From contig JBBDWN010000131.1 of NCBI GenBank assembly GCA_040902855.1, positions 1-16,649 of the forward strand: 16,649 nucleotides of DNA, written 5' to 3'. Made by a program: the position numbers and the translations under genes. Positions 6,979 through 14,654 of this stretch are shown in pieces. How positions within the stretch are numbered: position 1 is the stretch's first letter; each line of letters opens with the position of its first letter. Origin of the DNA: DATHWB01 sp040902855 (GTDB taxonomy: Bacteria; Actinomycetota; Acidimicrobiia; Spongiisociales; ZC4RG35). The notes under the pieces are model-generated. The model saw nothing but the letters and a program-made list of their open reading frames with translations. It was not told where the DNA came from and ran no database searches.

Positions 6979-6984
6979 TAGGCT
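6979..6984 (+). promoter_or_regulatory. Leaderless-type -10 box for rnhB
   Basis: TAGGCT lies exactly seven bases before GTG 6992 and there is no good Shine-Dalgarno. A TANNNT box at this distance places transcription start at or next to the start codon, the usual layout for leaderless actinobacterial genes. The preceding stretch 6855-6978 holds no gene I can support; a 7-bp inverted repeat (AGAGGGA 6946-6952 / TCCCTCT 6973-6979) touches the box. Confidence 0.45.
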
Positions 6985-6991
6985 GGCGGCC

Positions 6992-7687
6992 GTGGAGACC
7001 GCCCCTCGCCTTCGCCCTGCATTGCGGCGGTCCGCCCCTGGGCTCACCCTCGAGAGGGAGTACTGGTCGAAAGGCGAGATCGTCGTCGGGATGGACGAGG
7101 TGGGTCGAGGAGCATGGGCCGGCCCGCTCACCGTCGGAGCCGTGATCGTCCCGTCCGAACGACGGGTCTACAAGATTCGCGACTCGAAGATGCTGACCGA
7201 GTCCGAACGCGGGGTGCTGTGCGGGCGCATCGTGGACTGGGCGACCGCCTGGTCGGTCGGCCACGCCTCCCAGGTCGAATGTGACGAGCTCGGAATGTCG
7301 GAGGCCCAACGAGTCGCTGCCCGGAGGGCCATCGAAGGTCTCGGGGTAATTCCGGACCGGATCCTCCTCGACGGGAATTGGGATTTCGTCGGCAACGGTC
7401 GGGTCACGACTGTCGTCCGGGGAGATCGGACATCGTTGTCGATCGCGGCGGCGTCGATCGTGGCAAAGGTCACTCGGGACGGGATACTGCGTGCGGCGGG
7501 GGAGTCGTACCCGATGTACAACTTCGAAGCCAACAAGGGCTACCCATGTCCGCTGCATAAGGCCGCGCTTCACGGCTATGGACCGTCGGCGATTCACAGG
7601 CGGAGTTGGGCGTTCATGGACGGGCTCGCGTGGTCGGGCCTGCCGAGATATGAGCGCCCAGACGCCCAGCTCCAGCTGGCGATTTGA
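6992..7687 (+). CDS. rnhB: Ribonuclease HII
   Basis: A 231-residue enzyme that cuts the RNA strand of RNA/DNA hybrids and removes single ribonucleotides from DNA. The family core is clear: GMDEVGRGAWAGPLTVGAV (residues 33-51) with metal ligands Asp35 and Glu36 and the GRG substrate-sensing motif (38-40), DSKMLTESER (64-73), LLDGN with Asp127, RGD with Asp145, and SIAAASIVAKVTRD (150-163). The 18-residue distance between the last two aspartates equals that in the E. coli enzyme. The GTG at 6992 was chosen because it gives a normal length and has a TANNNT box seven bases upstream; the open frame extends back into the repeat array but loses all protein character there. It ends 6 bases from the converging amylosucrase gene. 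Confidence 0.93.
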   Translation: METAPRLRPALRRSAPGLTLEREYWSKGEIVVGMDEVGRGAWAGPLTVGAVIVPSERRVYKIRDSKMLTESERGVLCGRIVDWATAWSVGHASQVECDELGMSEAQRVAARRAIEGLGVIPDRILLDGNWDFVGNGRVTTVVRGDRTSLSIAAASIVAKVTRDGILRAAGESYPMYNFEANKGYPCPLHKAALHGYGPSAIHRRSWAFMDGLAWSGLPRYERPDAQLQLAI

Positions 7688-7693
7688 CGGATC

Positions 7694-9620
7694 TCAGCCG
7701 GCGTCGGGTGGCGACTCGATGCTCCGCTCCCATACGCGAACACCGTACGGCTCGAGCGTCACCGGTCCGGGTGGGTCCTCGACATCGCTCCACTCCACCC
7801 CCGACTGCGAGACCCGTGTGGTCGCAGGGAGATCCGAGAAATTGACGGCGACAGTGACCTGACGGCCGCCGGCGGCTCTGGCGTATGCGATCACCGAGTC
7901 ATTGCCTGAGTCCAGAAGCCGTGGCGTCGCCGACCGGAACGCGGGCGATGCGGCACGACGGGCGGAGAGCCGGGTAACAGCCGCCAGAATGCGGCCAGAA
8001 GCATCCGTGCCTTCGAGAGCGCGGTCCAGAGCGGCCCAGTCGAATGCGGGACGATGCGCCCACCGGTTGTCGACGGCCCGCGACGGGTCCGACAGGTAAC
8101 AGGTGTCGCTGAGTTGTCCGATCTCGTCTCCGAGATAGATCAATGGGATGCCGACCGCGGTGAACATGACCGTGTACAGGGCGATGATGCGCCGCACGGC
8201 CATGTCCACGCTTTCAGGAGAATCCGACTCTGCCGCTTGTTGCAGGCCCCCAAGCGCCGCCAGGGTCCCTGAAATCCTCGTGTCCCCGGTCTCAGGATGT
8301 TGCTGGAAGCGCAGACCTTCAGCCCAGGTGCCAGGAAAGTCCCCCGAGTAGAAGTCGCTCAGGAATCTGCGATGACCGTCAGGATCGATCCCGAGCGCAC
8401 GGGCGTCCTCGTCCGCGAATCCCCAGCCGATGTCGTCGTGACAGCGGAGATAGGTGAGCCACTGGCAGCCGGCGGGCAGCGTCGTCCGATGCTTCAGTCC
8501 GTCTGCGAGAAGCGTGACGTCTTTGGTGGCGGCGGCCTCCCAGATGAGGGCCATCGTCAACGGGTTGTATCCCAACCGGCACTCTTCTGGACGGACAAAC
8601 CGTGTGAGGTCGTCTGGATGGACGATCGCCTCACTGAGAAGCTGCACCCCAGGTGCGGCCACCCGAACGAAGGCGCTCAGGAGCTCCATCACCACGTGGG
8701 ATTCAGGGAGGTTCTCACAGTTCGTGCCGGGGATCTTCCAGATGAAAGGAGTGGCGTCGAGGCGAAGCGCCGCAACCCCCAGGTTGGCGAGGAACCCGAC
8801 CTCACCCGCCATTGCCGTGAGCACCTCGGGGTTCCGATAGTCGAGATCCCACTGGTACTCGTGAAATGTGGTCCACATCCACGCCTGTGCCTCGGCCTGC
8901 CAGGTGAATGCGTCGCCTGCCCGGTCGGGAAAGACGGACCGGAGGTGCGATGCGATCTGATCGGGAACGGAGCGGTCGTCGTACATGTGGTAATAGGCAC
9001 GAAACTCAGAGTCGCCCCCTTGGGCAGCCTCCGCCCAACGGTGCCCGGAGGACGTGTGGTTGAGCACGACATCCAGGACGATGCCGACGCCCGCTTCGGC
9101 CAGGTCATCGATCGCCGTCGCGAGATCGGCCATGGAACCCAACTTCGGGTCCGTCCTCCGGTAATCGCTCACCGCGTACCCGCCATCGTTGTCGTGCGGG
9201 CCCAGATAGGGAGGCATGAGATGGAGGTGCGTCACCCCGAGACGACGGAGGTGGGGGAGTGCGCTCGGGAGCCTGTCGAACTTCCCGACGAATCGATCTA
9301 CGTATGCCTGCGCCCACGTCGTCACCGGGTCGTGGAGCCAGGCGTTCGGAGTGATGTCGACCCGACGCCTATGCCTCTTCTTGCGGGTCGCCGCCGCTTC
9401 CGCCATCGCCTCGACGAATCGCTCGAGTTGCAGTGCGAAGTCCCAACGCCAGCCGTACAGACGATGGAAGTTCCGGAAGAGCGTTTCGAACTCGGGTTCG
9501 AAACGCTCCCAGANNNNNNNNNNACTCGTCGGCGAGACCGGGCTTCTTGAACGGCGCAAGCGCCGGCGACCGGAGGAGGGCCAGTGCGCGAGGAATGTCG
9601 GCGGGAATCCAATCAGCCAC
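7694..9620 (-). CDS. Amylosucrase (GH13_4), interrupted by a 10-N assembly gap
   Basis: A sucrose-using alpha-glucan-forming glucosyltransferase of family GH13. Bases 7694-9513 encode the bulk: VLNHTSSGHRWAEA, FPDRAGDAFTW, WTTFHEYQWDLDYRNPEV, LRLDATPFIWKIPGTNCENL (nucleophile Asp), LLSEAIVHPDD (acid/base Glu) and YLRCHDDIGW (third carboxylate). Right of the gap a different frame relative to the ten Ns carries the N-terminus, from GTG 9620 to the codons for PGLADE. If the Ns are removed the two halves join in frame as PGLADEFWERFEPEF and give 638 residues; Asp285, Glu327 and Asp392 then sit one position from Asp286, Glu328 and Asp393 of the 636-residue Neisseria enzyme. There is no signal peptide. 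The start codon is less certain than the identity; TACATT nine bases upstream of the GTG may be its -10. Confidence 0.88.
9514..9523. other. Assembly gap (ten N)
   Basis: Ten consecutive N bases join two contigs inside the amylosucrase gene. As written they put the flanking coding segments in different frames. For the flanks to be in frame the true gap must be a multiple of three bases, and zero gives a natural junction and a normal enzyme length. Confidence 0.95.
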
Positions 9621-9634
9621 GAAGGGACGAATGT

Positions 9635-9653
9635 AGCCGCCTGATCGGCGGCT
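9635..9653 (-). promoter_or_regulatory. Hairpin between upstream ORF and amylosucrase start
   Basis: On the - strand AGCCGCC, a five-base loop and GGCGGCT form a perfect 7-bp GC stem, 15 bases upstream of GTG 9620 and 22 bases after the stop of the 23-codon ORF. No T-run follows. The arrangement resembles a leader-peptide/attenuator layout, but this is position-based inference only. Confidence 0.35.
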
Positions 9654-9675
9654 GCTCCCACTGCGCAGGACTCCG

Positions 9676-9747
9676 TCAGGCAGTGAGTTCGTGCAGGTAG
9701 ACCGGGAGCATCGCCCGCCACGAGATCCGGTGGACTTCGATCGGCAC
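9676..9747 (-). CDS. 23-residue ORF upstream of amylosucrase (possible leader peptide)
   Basis: A GTG-started ORF of 23 codons, beginning VPIEVHRISW and ending YLHELTA before TGA. Twenty of 23 third positions are G or C, as in the surrounding real genes. TAGGAT lies six bases upstream of the GTG, the leaderless layout seen at several other starts in this window. It may be a leader peptide for the amylosucrase gene, a genuine microprotein, or the true start of the downstream gene broken by a one-base error near the contig end: the amylosucrase N-terminal frame is +1 relative to it. I cannot choose between these. No run of a single amino acid, as in classical attenuators, is present. Confidence 0.4.
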   Translation of the reverse strand: MPIEVHRISWRAMLPVYLHELTA

Positions 9748-9752
9748 CGAAC

Positions 9753-9758
9753 GATCCT
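9753..9758 (-). promoter_or_regulatory. Leaderless-type -10 box, amylosucrase side
   Basis: On the - strand TAGGAT lies six bases before the GTG at 9747. With the opposite box at 9772-9777 it forms a back-to-back control region of only 37 bases between the two diverging starts. No good -35 is visible. Confidence 0.4.
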
Positions 9759-9771
9759 ACGCAGGCGCCGG

Positions 9772-9777
9772 TACCCT
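9772..9777 (+). promoter_or_regulatory. Leaderless-type -10 box for the HIT gene
   Basis: TACCCT lies exactly seven bases before ATG 9785, and no Shine-Dalgarno is present. Spacing matches the boxes before rnhB and the 59-residue membrane protein gene. Confidence 0.45.
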
Positions 9778-9784
9778 CGGACCC

Positions 9785-10204
9785 ATGCCAACCCTCTTCA
9801 CCCGCATCATCGAAGGAGAACTCCCCGGCGTGTTCGTCTGGAAGGATGAACACTGTGTCGCTTTCCTCAGCATCGAACCGCTCCGACCGGGACATACGCT
9901 GGTGGTGCCCCGTCAGGAGATCGACCACTGGCTGGATTGTCCCGCCGGTCTCCGCGACCACCTCATGACGGTCTCGGCGACGATCGGCGCGGCGATCGAT
10001 TCAGAGTGGAGCCCGAAAAAGGTGGCACTGATGATCCTCGGTCTGGAGGTGCCGCATCTCCACATCCATCTCGTTCCGGTGTGGGACGAGATGACCGATC
10101 TCGACTTTTCCTGCGCACGTCCGGCAGAGCGGGAAGATCTCGAGGCTGCAGCCGACCGGATTCGGATCGCTCTGACGGCCTCCGGCCACGCCCCGGGGCT
10201 CTGA
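9785..10204 (+). CDS. HIT (histidine triad) family protein
   Basis: A 139-residue nucleotide hydrolase/transferase-fold protein, probably acting on purine nucleoside phosphoramidates or dinucleotides. The N-terminal strand pair LFTRIIEGELPGVFVWKDEHCVAFLSI is the usual opening, RPGHTLVVPRQEIDHW follows, and the catalytic triad motif is HLHIHLVP with His91, His93 and His95. The C-terminal third differs from the common HINT-type ending: it is acidic, with an EREDLEAAADRIRIAL helix. The ATG has a leaderless-type box seven bases upstream. Its TGA overlaps the ATG of the FMN reductase (TGATG), so the two are one transcription and translation unit. The exact substrate is unknown. Confidence 0.9.
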   Translation: MPTLFTRIIEGELPGVFVWKDEHCVAFLSIEPLRPGHTLVVPRQEIDHWLDCPAGLRDHLMTVSATIGAAIDSEWSPKKVALMILGLEVPHLHIHLVPVWDEMTDLDFSCARPAEREDLEAAADRIRIALTASGHAPGL

Positions 10205-10590
10205 TGCGCGTCGTCGCCGTCGTCGGAAACCCGAAACGTGGAGGTCGCACGACCACTGTCGCCGAACGCGTCGCAACCCGGATGGCGTCGACGGCGAGCG
10301 GGACCGTCGAGGTACTCGAACTCTCCGACATCGCTCCAGAGCTGTTCTCTCCGACGGCACCGGCCGTCGGAGAGTGGACGGATCGGGTCCGGTCGGCGGA
10401 TGCAGCCGTCTTTGCCTCGCCTACGTACAAGGCGGGCCTCACCGGGCTGCTGAAAGCGTTCCTCGACTGCTACGACACCAAGGGGCTGTACGTCGTGGAC
10501 TCTGAGATCGACGATCGCACACTCGACTCCTGGTGGTCTCTTGCCGAGCCGGCGCTGCGCCCGTGGTTGTCCAAAACGCCGATAGCCTGA
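10204..10590 (+). CDS. NADPH-dependent FMN reductase-like protein, internally shortened
   Basis: A 128-residue flavodoxin-fold protein; members of this family normally have about 170-190 residues. The first half is intact: VVAVVGNPKRGGRTTTVAERV (strand 1, phosphate-binding loop, helix 1), VEVLELSDIAPELFS, and ADAAVFASPTYKAGLTGLLKAFLD, which normally contacts the flavin. Directly after this the sequence jumps to TKGLYVVDSEIDDRTLDSWW, which in relatives is strand 5 and the last helix. The fourth strand and helix, about 45-50 residues, are missing without loss of frame. The protein may therefore be unable to bind flavin normally, may depend on a partner, or the deletion may be an assembly collapse. 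It is translationally coupled to the HIT gene upstream and ends four bases before galE. Confidence 0.8.
   Translation: MRVVAVVGNPKRGGRTTTVAERVATRMASTASGTVEVLELSDIAPELFSPTAPAVGEWTDRVRSADAAVFASPTYKAGLTGLLKAFLDCYDTKGLYVVDSEIDDRTLDSWWSLAEPALRPWLSKTPIA
10583..10588 (+). promoter_or_regulatory. Leaderless-type -10 box for galE
   Basis: TAGCCT lies six bases before ATG 10595, overlapping the end of the FMN reductase gene. There is no Shine-Dalgarno ahead of the ATG. galE may thus have its own leaderless transcript in addition to readthrough from the HIT operon. Confidence 0.4.
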
Positions 10591-10594
10591 CCGG

Positions 10595-11605
10595 ATGAAG
10601 ATTCTCGTTACAGGCGGTGCCGGGTTCATCGGCAGTCACACGGTCGTCGAGTTGGTCCTCGAGGGTCATGAACCGGTTGTCTATGACACCCTGGTCAATG
10701 CGAAAGCATCGGTGCTCGATCGGTTGGAGATGCTCACCGGGTATCGGGTTCCCTTCTTCCGTAGCGACGTGCGTGATCCGGAGGCGCTGGACTCGGTGAT
10801 GGAGGGCGCGGACTTCGATGGTGTGATCCACTTCGCCGGGCTCAAGGCGGTCGGTGAGTCGGTGAGCTGCCCGCTGGAGTACTTCAATGTCAACGTCGGA
10901 GGTTCCGTTGCAGTTCTCCAGGCGATGCTGCGCAACGGCATCGACACACTGCTGTTCAGCTCGTCGGCCGCCGTCTACGGGGACCCCGACGTTCTCCCCG
11001 TACCGGAGACCGCCCGGCTCGGCACCCCGGCGAATCCGTACGGCCGATCGAAACTCATGGTCGAACAAGTCCTCGGAGATCTCGCAGTTTCGGTACCGCG
11101 GTTGAAGCTGGGAGCGCTGCGGTACTTCAACCCTGTGGGCGCCCACGAGAGCGGCCTCATAGGCGAAGACCCGAACGATGTACCGAACAATCTCATGCCG
11201 TACATCGCCCAAGTGGCGACCGAGCGGCTTCCTCTGCTCTACGTGTTTGGCGACGACTACGACACGCCTGACGGAACCGGTGTGCGCGACTTCATCCATG
11301 TGGTGGATCTGGCGAGGGGCCACCTCGCAGCCATGCGTTTTCTGGTCGACCACCCAGGCCTTCACGTTTGGAATCTCGGTACGGGAGTCGGGACGTCGGT
11401 ACTGGAACTCGTCACCGCCTTCGAGCGAGTGTCGCGAGTAGCGATTCCCTACGAGGTCATCGCCCGTCGGCCGGGGGATGTGGCGGCGACCTACGCCGAC
11501 CCGACACGCGCCCAGGAAGAACTCGGGTGGCGGGCTGAGCATGACGTCGATCGCATGTGCGAGGACACCTGGCGCTGGCAGCAGTACGCCGAGAAGCTTC
11601 TCTGA
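10595..11605 (+). CDS. galE: UDP-glucose 4-epimerase
   Basis: A 336-residue extended-SDR enzyme interconverting UDP-glucose and UDP-galactose with bound NAD. Landmarks are the glycine-rich TGGAGFIGSH (residues 6-15), HFAGLKAVGESV, the active-site SSSAAVYGD (Ser122-124) and NPYGRSKLMVE with catalytic Tyr149 and Lys153, RYFNPVGAHESGLIGEDP, and GTGVRDFIHVVDLARGH. Length and the GEDP/NNLMPYIAQVA stretch are typical of true GalE rather than other nucleotide-sugar epimerases. The last residues (WRWQQYAEKLL) are typical for the family. It starts four bases after the FMN reductase stop and converges on the plsC gene with a 13-bp gap. Confidence 0.94.
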   Translation: MKILVTGGAGFIGSHTVVELVLEGHEPVVYDTLVNAKASVLDRLEMLTGYRVPFFRSDVRDPEALDSVMEGADFDGVIHFAGLKAVGESVSCPLEYFNVNVGGSVAVLQAMLRNGIDTLLFSSSAAVYGDPDVLPVPETARLGTPANPYGRSKLMVEQVLGDLAVSVPRLKLGALRYFNPVGAHESGLIGEDPNDVPNNLMPYIAQVATERLPLLYVFGDDYDTPDGTGVRDFIHVVDLARGHLAAMRFLVDHPGLHVWNLGTGVGTSVLELVTAFERVSRVAIPYEVIARRPGDVAATYADPTRAQEELGWRAEHDVDRMCEDTWRWQQYAEKLL

Positions 11606-11618
11606 CCTGCAAGGACAG

Positions 11619-12416
11619 TCAGGCTTCGGTCCGCCACTTCTCGAACGTGGCACGGATGAAACGTTCGGCGTACACGAGCATGGCCTCCCCATCGTCCGGC
11701 GTGCGAGGTACCGGATCGCCAAAGCGCACTCGCACGGTCGTGCCGAACGGCACCGGCATCATGTTGTAGCGAAACATTTTCCATGCTCCGTCTATCGCCA
11801 TCGGCACGACGGGGAGCTGATCCGCCTGCCGGAGGAGTGCCAGTGCGCCCGCTCTCTTGAATTCGCCGAGCGATCCGTCACGCGACCGGGTCCCTTCAGG
11901 GAAGATCACTACCGACACGTTCCGTTCTTGCGCGGTCTTGGCCAGTTCCCGAATGGCGCCAATCGCCTGGCGCCGGTCGTCTCTGTCGATCAAAGCGTTC
12001 CCTCCGCGCGTGAGGTTGAGCGAGATCGATGGGATCCCCTTGCCCAACTCCTTCTTCGCCACGTACTTCGGGAAGTTCGTGAAGAGCGTCCCGCCCAGGA
12101 TGGCGATGTCCAGGAGGCTCTGATGGTTCGAGATCACGGCGTACCCGGTGCGCGGCTGGATCGAGGGTGGTCGCTCGATATACACCCGCGTGCCCGTGAT
12201 CCAGAACAACGAAGTAAGGGTCCGCTGGAGCGCCGCCATGACGTACTCGAAACCTCTGAGCGAGAAAGGTCGAACGATCCGCCCGGAGACGTCGAAGACG
12301 ACGAGAGCAATGCCGAACGCGAGAAGGAAGGGGATCGTCGGGATCCAGGACAGGATGCGGTTCACGGCGGGGAGATTACGTCCCCGATCGGCTTCTTTCG
12401 ACTCCGCGACGGTCAC
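11619..12416 (-). CDS. plsC: 1-acyl-sn-glycerol-3-phosphate acyltransferase (PlsC family)
   Basis: A membrane-associated acyltransferase, 265 residues from the chosen start, that makes phosphatidic acid from lysophosphatidic acid and acyl-CoA or acyl-ACP. An N-terminal hydrophobic segment (about residues 21-41) is followed by the catalytic HX4D motif in SNHQSLLD (His98, Asp103), KKELGKGIPSISLNL, GGNALIDRDDRRQA and IFPEGTRSRDG (171-181), then VPMAIDGAWKMF. The GTG at 12416 overlaps the upstream stop by four bases (GTGA) and has GAGGAAG just before it. The internal GTG at 12365 would give 248 residues, closer to many relatives, but lacks a placed Shine-Dalgarno. Last gene of the lysA operon. 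Confidence 0.9.
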   Translation of the reverse strand: MTVAESKEADRGRNLPAVNRILSWIPTIPFLLAFGIALVVFDVSGRIVRPFSLRGFEYVMAALQRTLTSLFWITGTRVYIERPPSIQPRTGYAVISNHQSLLDIAILGGTLFTNFPKYVAKKELGKGIPSISLNLTRGGNALIDRDDRRQAIGAIRELAKTAQERNVSVVIFPEGTRSRDGSLGEFKRAGALALLRQADQLPVVPMAIDGAWKMFRYNMMPVPFGTTVRVRFGDPVPRTPDDGEAMLVYAERFIRATFEKWRTEA

Positions 12417-13375
12417 TCTTCCTCGATCCGATCGAAGGAGTCCACAATCGCGCTGGTCAGCACGTCTTTGCGTCGCCACAGGAGAGTCCCGTGCCCGGCC
12501 CCATGGACCAGACGCAGCTCGGCGCCCCAATGCGCGGCCAGATCACGGCTGAACTCAGGGAGCACCCAACCGTCCCGCTCGGCGGCCACGATCACGGCCG
12601 CCGGGTGGTGGGCGAGGGGAGGGAGGTTGAGCACCGAAGCACCTTCGAGGACGTCCCGAAGACGATCTACCGCGTCGGCCCGTCCGCCGAGTGCCTTCCA
12701 GTCGATGGCGCGTCTCAACGCCCCCTCGAGGTAGACAGGGCCCGGTCCGTGAGATGCGGCAAGGGGAGCGGTCGCGATCCGACGTGGCATCGAGGCGGAG
12801 ACGTACGCCGCCAGGTTGCCTCCCATCGAGTAGCCCGACGCTCCTGCAGTCCCAGACTCTGTTGCAAGCGCTACGAGTGCCCGCCCTTCTGCCACCGCCG
12901 TGTATCCCATGAGGGCGAAGTCACCGACCGACCCGATCGCCGGACGGTTGACCGGCTGCAGCCGGCGCTGTCCGTAGAACGCGATGTCGGCGATGAACGA
13001 GCCAATGCCACGGGCGGCGAGGAGGCGAGCGAGTTTGCGGCGAGCATCGAAGGTCTCGTCGTTCCAGGCGGGGAGAAGCACGACGCTGCGACCCGTGCCC
13101 TGGGCCGGCTCGATCCACTCGACCGTGAGCGTCCGGGCGGGGTGCGGAAGCAAGTCGGCAACCGGACTCGTCAGCGATGCCCTCCGTAGACGAAACCCGG
13201 GATGCTCTTCCTTGCGACCCCAGGCGACATCGAGCGTCGGAAGCGGGTCGGCGGCGGTCAGGCCGGTGCCGAAGAGAGCGACGTGCTCGTCTTCACCCCA
13301 TCCGTCTGCGAACACTTTCGACCTCCGGTCGAGCAGGAAGCCGAGGGGCGCGAGCCGATCGATCAGGTGAACCAT
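12413..13375 (-). CDS. Alpha/beta hydrolase, ABHD18 (DUF2048) type
   Basis: A 320-residue hydrolase-fold protein. Its pattern resembles the ABHD18/DUF2048 family, best known from eukaryotes: a long N-terminal region before the first hydrolase strand, VVLLPAWNDETFDARRKLA, FYGQRR with the following VNRPAIGSVGDF, and a nucleophile elbow SGYSMGGNLA with Ser183. Asp268 (AERDGW) and His295 (GAGHGT) complete a probable triad. No signal peptide is visible. The substrate is unknown; lying between lysA and plsC with a four-base overlap to plsC, a lipid or cell-envelope role is a reasonable inference. The ATG lies seven bases after the lysA stop. A general alpha/beta hydrolase is the fallback assignment. 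Confidence 0.82.
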   Translation of the reverse strand: MVHLIDRLAPLGFLLDRRSKVFADGWGEDEHVALFGTGLTAADPLPTLDVAWGRKEEHPGFRLRRASLTSPVADLLPHPARTLTVEWIEPAQGTGRSVVLLPAWNDETFDARRKLARLLAARGIGSFIADIAFYGQRRLQPVNRPAIGSVGDFALMGYTAVAEGRALVALATESGTAGASGYSMGGNLAAYVSASMPRRIATAPLAASHGPGPVYLEGALRRAIDWKALGGRADAVDRLRDVLEGASVLNLPPLAHHPAAVIVAAERDGWVLPEFSRDLAAHWGAELRLVHGAGHGTLLWRRKDVLTSAIVDSFDRIEEE

Positions 13376-13382
13376 CGCGCCC

Positions 13383-14654
13383 TTACCCGACGTCGGTCGT
13401 CAAAAGGTCGTCGTAGGTTTCCCGTCGCACGACGAGTCGGGCGTCGCCGTTCTCGACGAACACCACGGCGGGGCGCAGCACCTTGTTGTAGTTGCTCCCC
13501 ATGGAATGACCGTATGCCCCTGTCACCGGGGTGGAAACGATGTCGCCGACCGCGACGTCTGAGGGCAGGCGGCCGTCGCGGACGAGGAGGTCTCCGGATT
13601 CGCAGTGCTTGCCGACGAGTCTGATCGCCTTGGAGCGCTCGGCATCCGTGGCGCGAGGCAGGAACGTCTCGTACCCGCTGCCGTACAGCACGGGTCGCGG
13701 GTTGTCGCTCATCCCGCCATCGACGGCCACATAGGTCCGAACGCCGGGAATCTCCTTGATCGTGCCCACGCGATACAGGGTGACCGCAGCCGAAGCGACG
13801 ATCGCCCTCCCCGGCTCGGCGAAGATCTTCGAACGCACCCCTAGTTCTGCTGCTCGACCCAAAAGTGCCTCGGCCCACTCCGTGATGGTCGGGGCCGACT
13901 CGCCCTCGACGTAGGCGACCCCGAGGCCACCCCCGATCGACAGTTCCGGGAGGGACAACGGCTCGGAGAACGAGGCGATGACCTCCAGGGCTGCAGCGAA
14001 AGATTGAGCACGGAACACCTGTGAACCGATGTGGGCGTGTATCCCGACCAGTTCCATGGCGTCGGACTGCCTCACACGTTCAACCGCCGATCTCGCAGCC
14101 CCCGTCGAGACCGTGAATCCGAACTTCGAGTCGTCCTGACCGGTCGACACGTACTCGTGGGTGTGAGCTTCGACGCCCGGAGTGATTCGGAGAAGGACCT
14201 TTGGGGCTGGCGCGCCCTGGCCGACCATGCTCTCGATTCTGTCGATCTCGTCGAAGTTGTCGATCACGATGCGGCCGACGCCAACTTCCAGTGCGCGTGC
14301 CAGTTCGTGATCAGCCTTGTTGTTGCCGTGCAGGACCAGACGGGCGGCCGGGACACCTGCGGCGATGGCCACGTGGAGTTCGCCGCCGGTGGCGACATCG
14401 ATGCCCATACCGGCGTCGTGCACCAGTTTGGCGACAGCCCGGCAGAGGAACGCCTTCGATGCATAGATCGCCCCGTCCCCGAACGCCGACACCGCCTCTT
14501 TGGCGCGGACCCGGATGTGGGCGGCGTCGTACACGAACAGGGGAGTGCCGAACTCCTCGGCAAGATCGGTGAGCGCACATCCTCCGATGGATGCGGTCCC
14601 GTCCGCCGCGATCGTCGTCGTGTCCGGCAGGAGATGGCGTGGTACCGCAGTCAC
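13383..14654 (-). CDS. lysA: Diaminopimelate decarboxylase
   Basis: A 423-residue PLP-dependent fold-type III enzyme that makes L-lysine from meso-diaminopimelate. Visible are the PLP lysine in YASKAF (Lys67), GNNK, VGIHAHIGSQ, the phosphate-binding GGGLGV, FAEPGRAIV, the substrate-binding cysteine in KHCESGD (Cys351) and the C-terminal GAYGHSMGSNYN. The CESGD and AYG-type motifs separate it from ornithine/arginine decarboxylases. The reading frame is open upstream, but GTG 14654 is chosen because it overlaps the stop of the 59-residue ORF by four bases (GTGA) and gives a normal length. First large gene of a lysA-hydrolase-plsC operon. Confidence 0.95.
   Translation of the reverse strand: MTAVPRHLLPDTTTIAADGTASIGGCALTDLAEEFGTPLFVYDAAHIRVRAKEAVSAFGDGAIYASKAFLCRAVAKLVHDAGMGIDVATGGELHVAIAAGVPAARLVLHGNNKADHELARALEVGVGRIVIDNFDEIDRIESMVGQGAPAPKVLLRITPGVEAHTHEYVSTGQDDSKFGFTVSTGAARSAVERVRQSDAMELVGIHAHIGSQVFRAQSFAAALEVIASFSEPLSLPELSIGGGLGVAYVEGESAPTITEWAEALLGRAAELGVRSKIFAEPGRAIVASAAVTLYRVGTIKEIPGVRTYVAVDGGMSDNPRPVLYGSGYETFLPRATDAERSKAIRLVGKHCESGDLLVRDGRLPSDVAVGDIVSTPVTGAYGHSMGSNYNKVLRPAVVFVENGDARLVVRRETYDDLLTTDVG

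Noticed and set aside
8297..9550. Long + strand open frame of 417 codons
   Set aside because: Antisense to the amylosucrase, which has clear catalytic motifs; composition is that of a shadow frame.
9524..9961. N-terminal extension of the amylosucrase frame read straight through the Ns to 9961
   Set aside because: That frame is antisense to the HIT gene and lacks protein-like character; it arises only because ten Ns are not a multiple of three. The protein-like N-terminus is in another frame ending at GTG 9620.
11478..12734. Long + strand open frame of 418 codons
   Set aside because: It crosses the ends of galE and runs antisense to plsC and the ABHD18-type gene, all of which are well supported.
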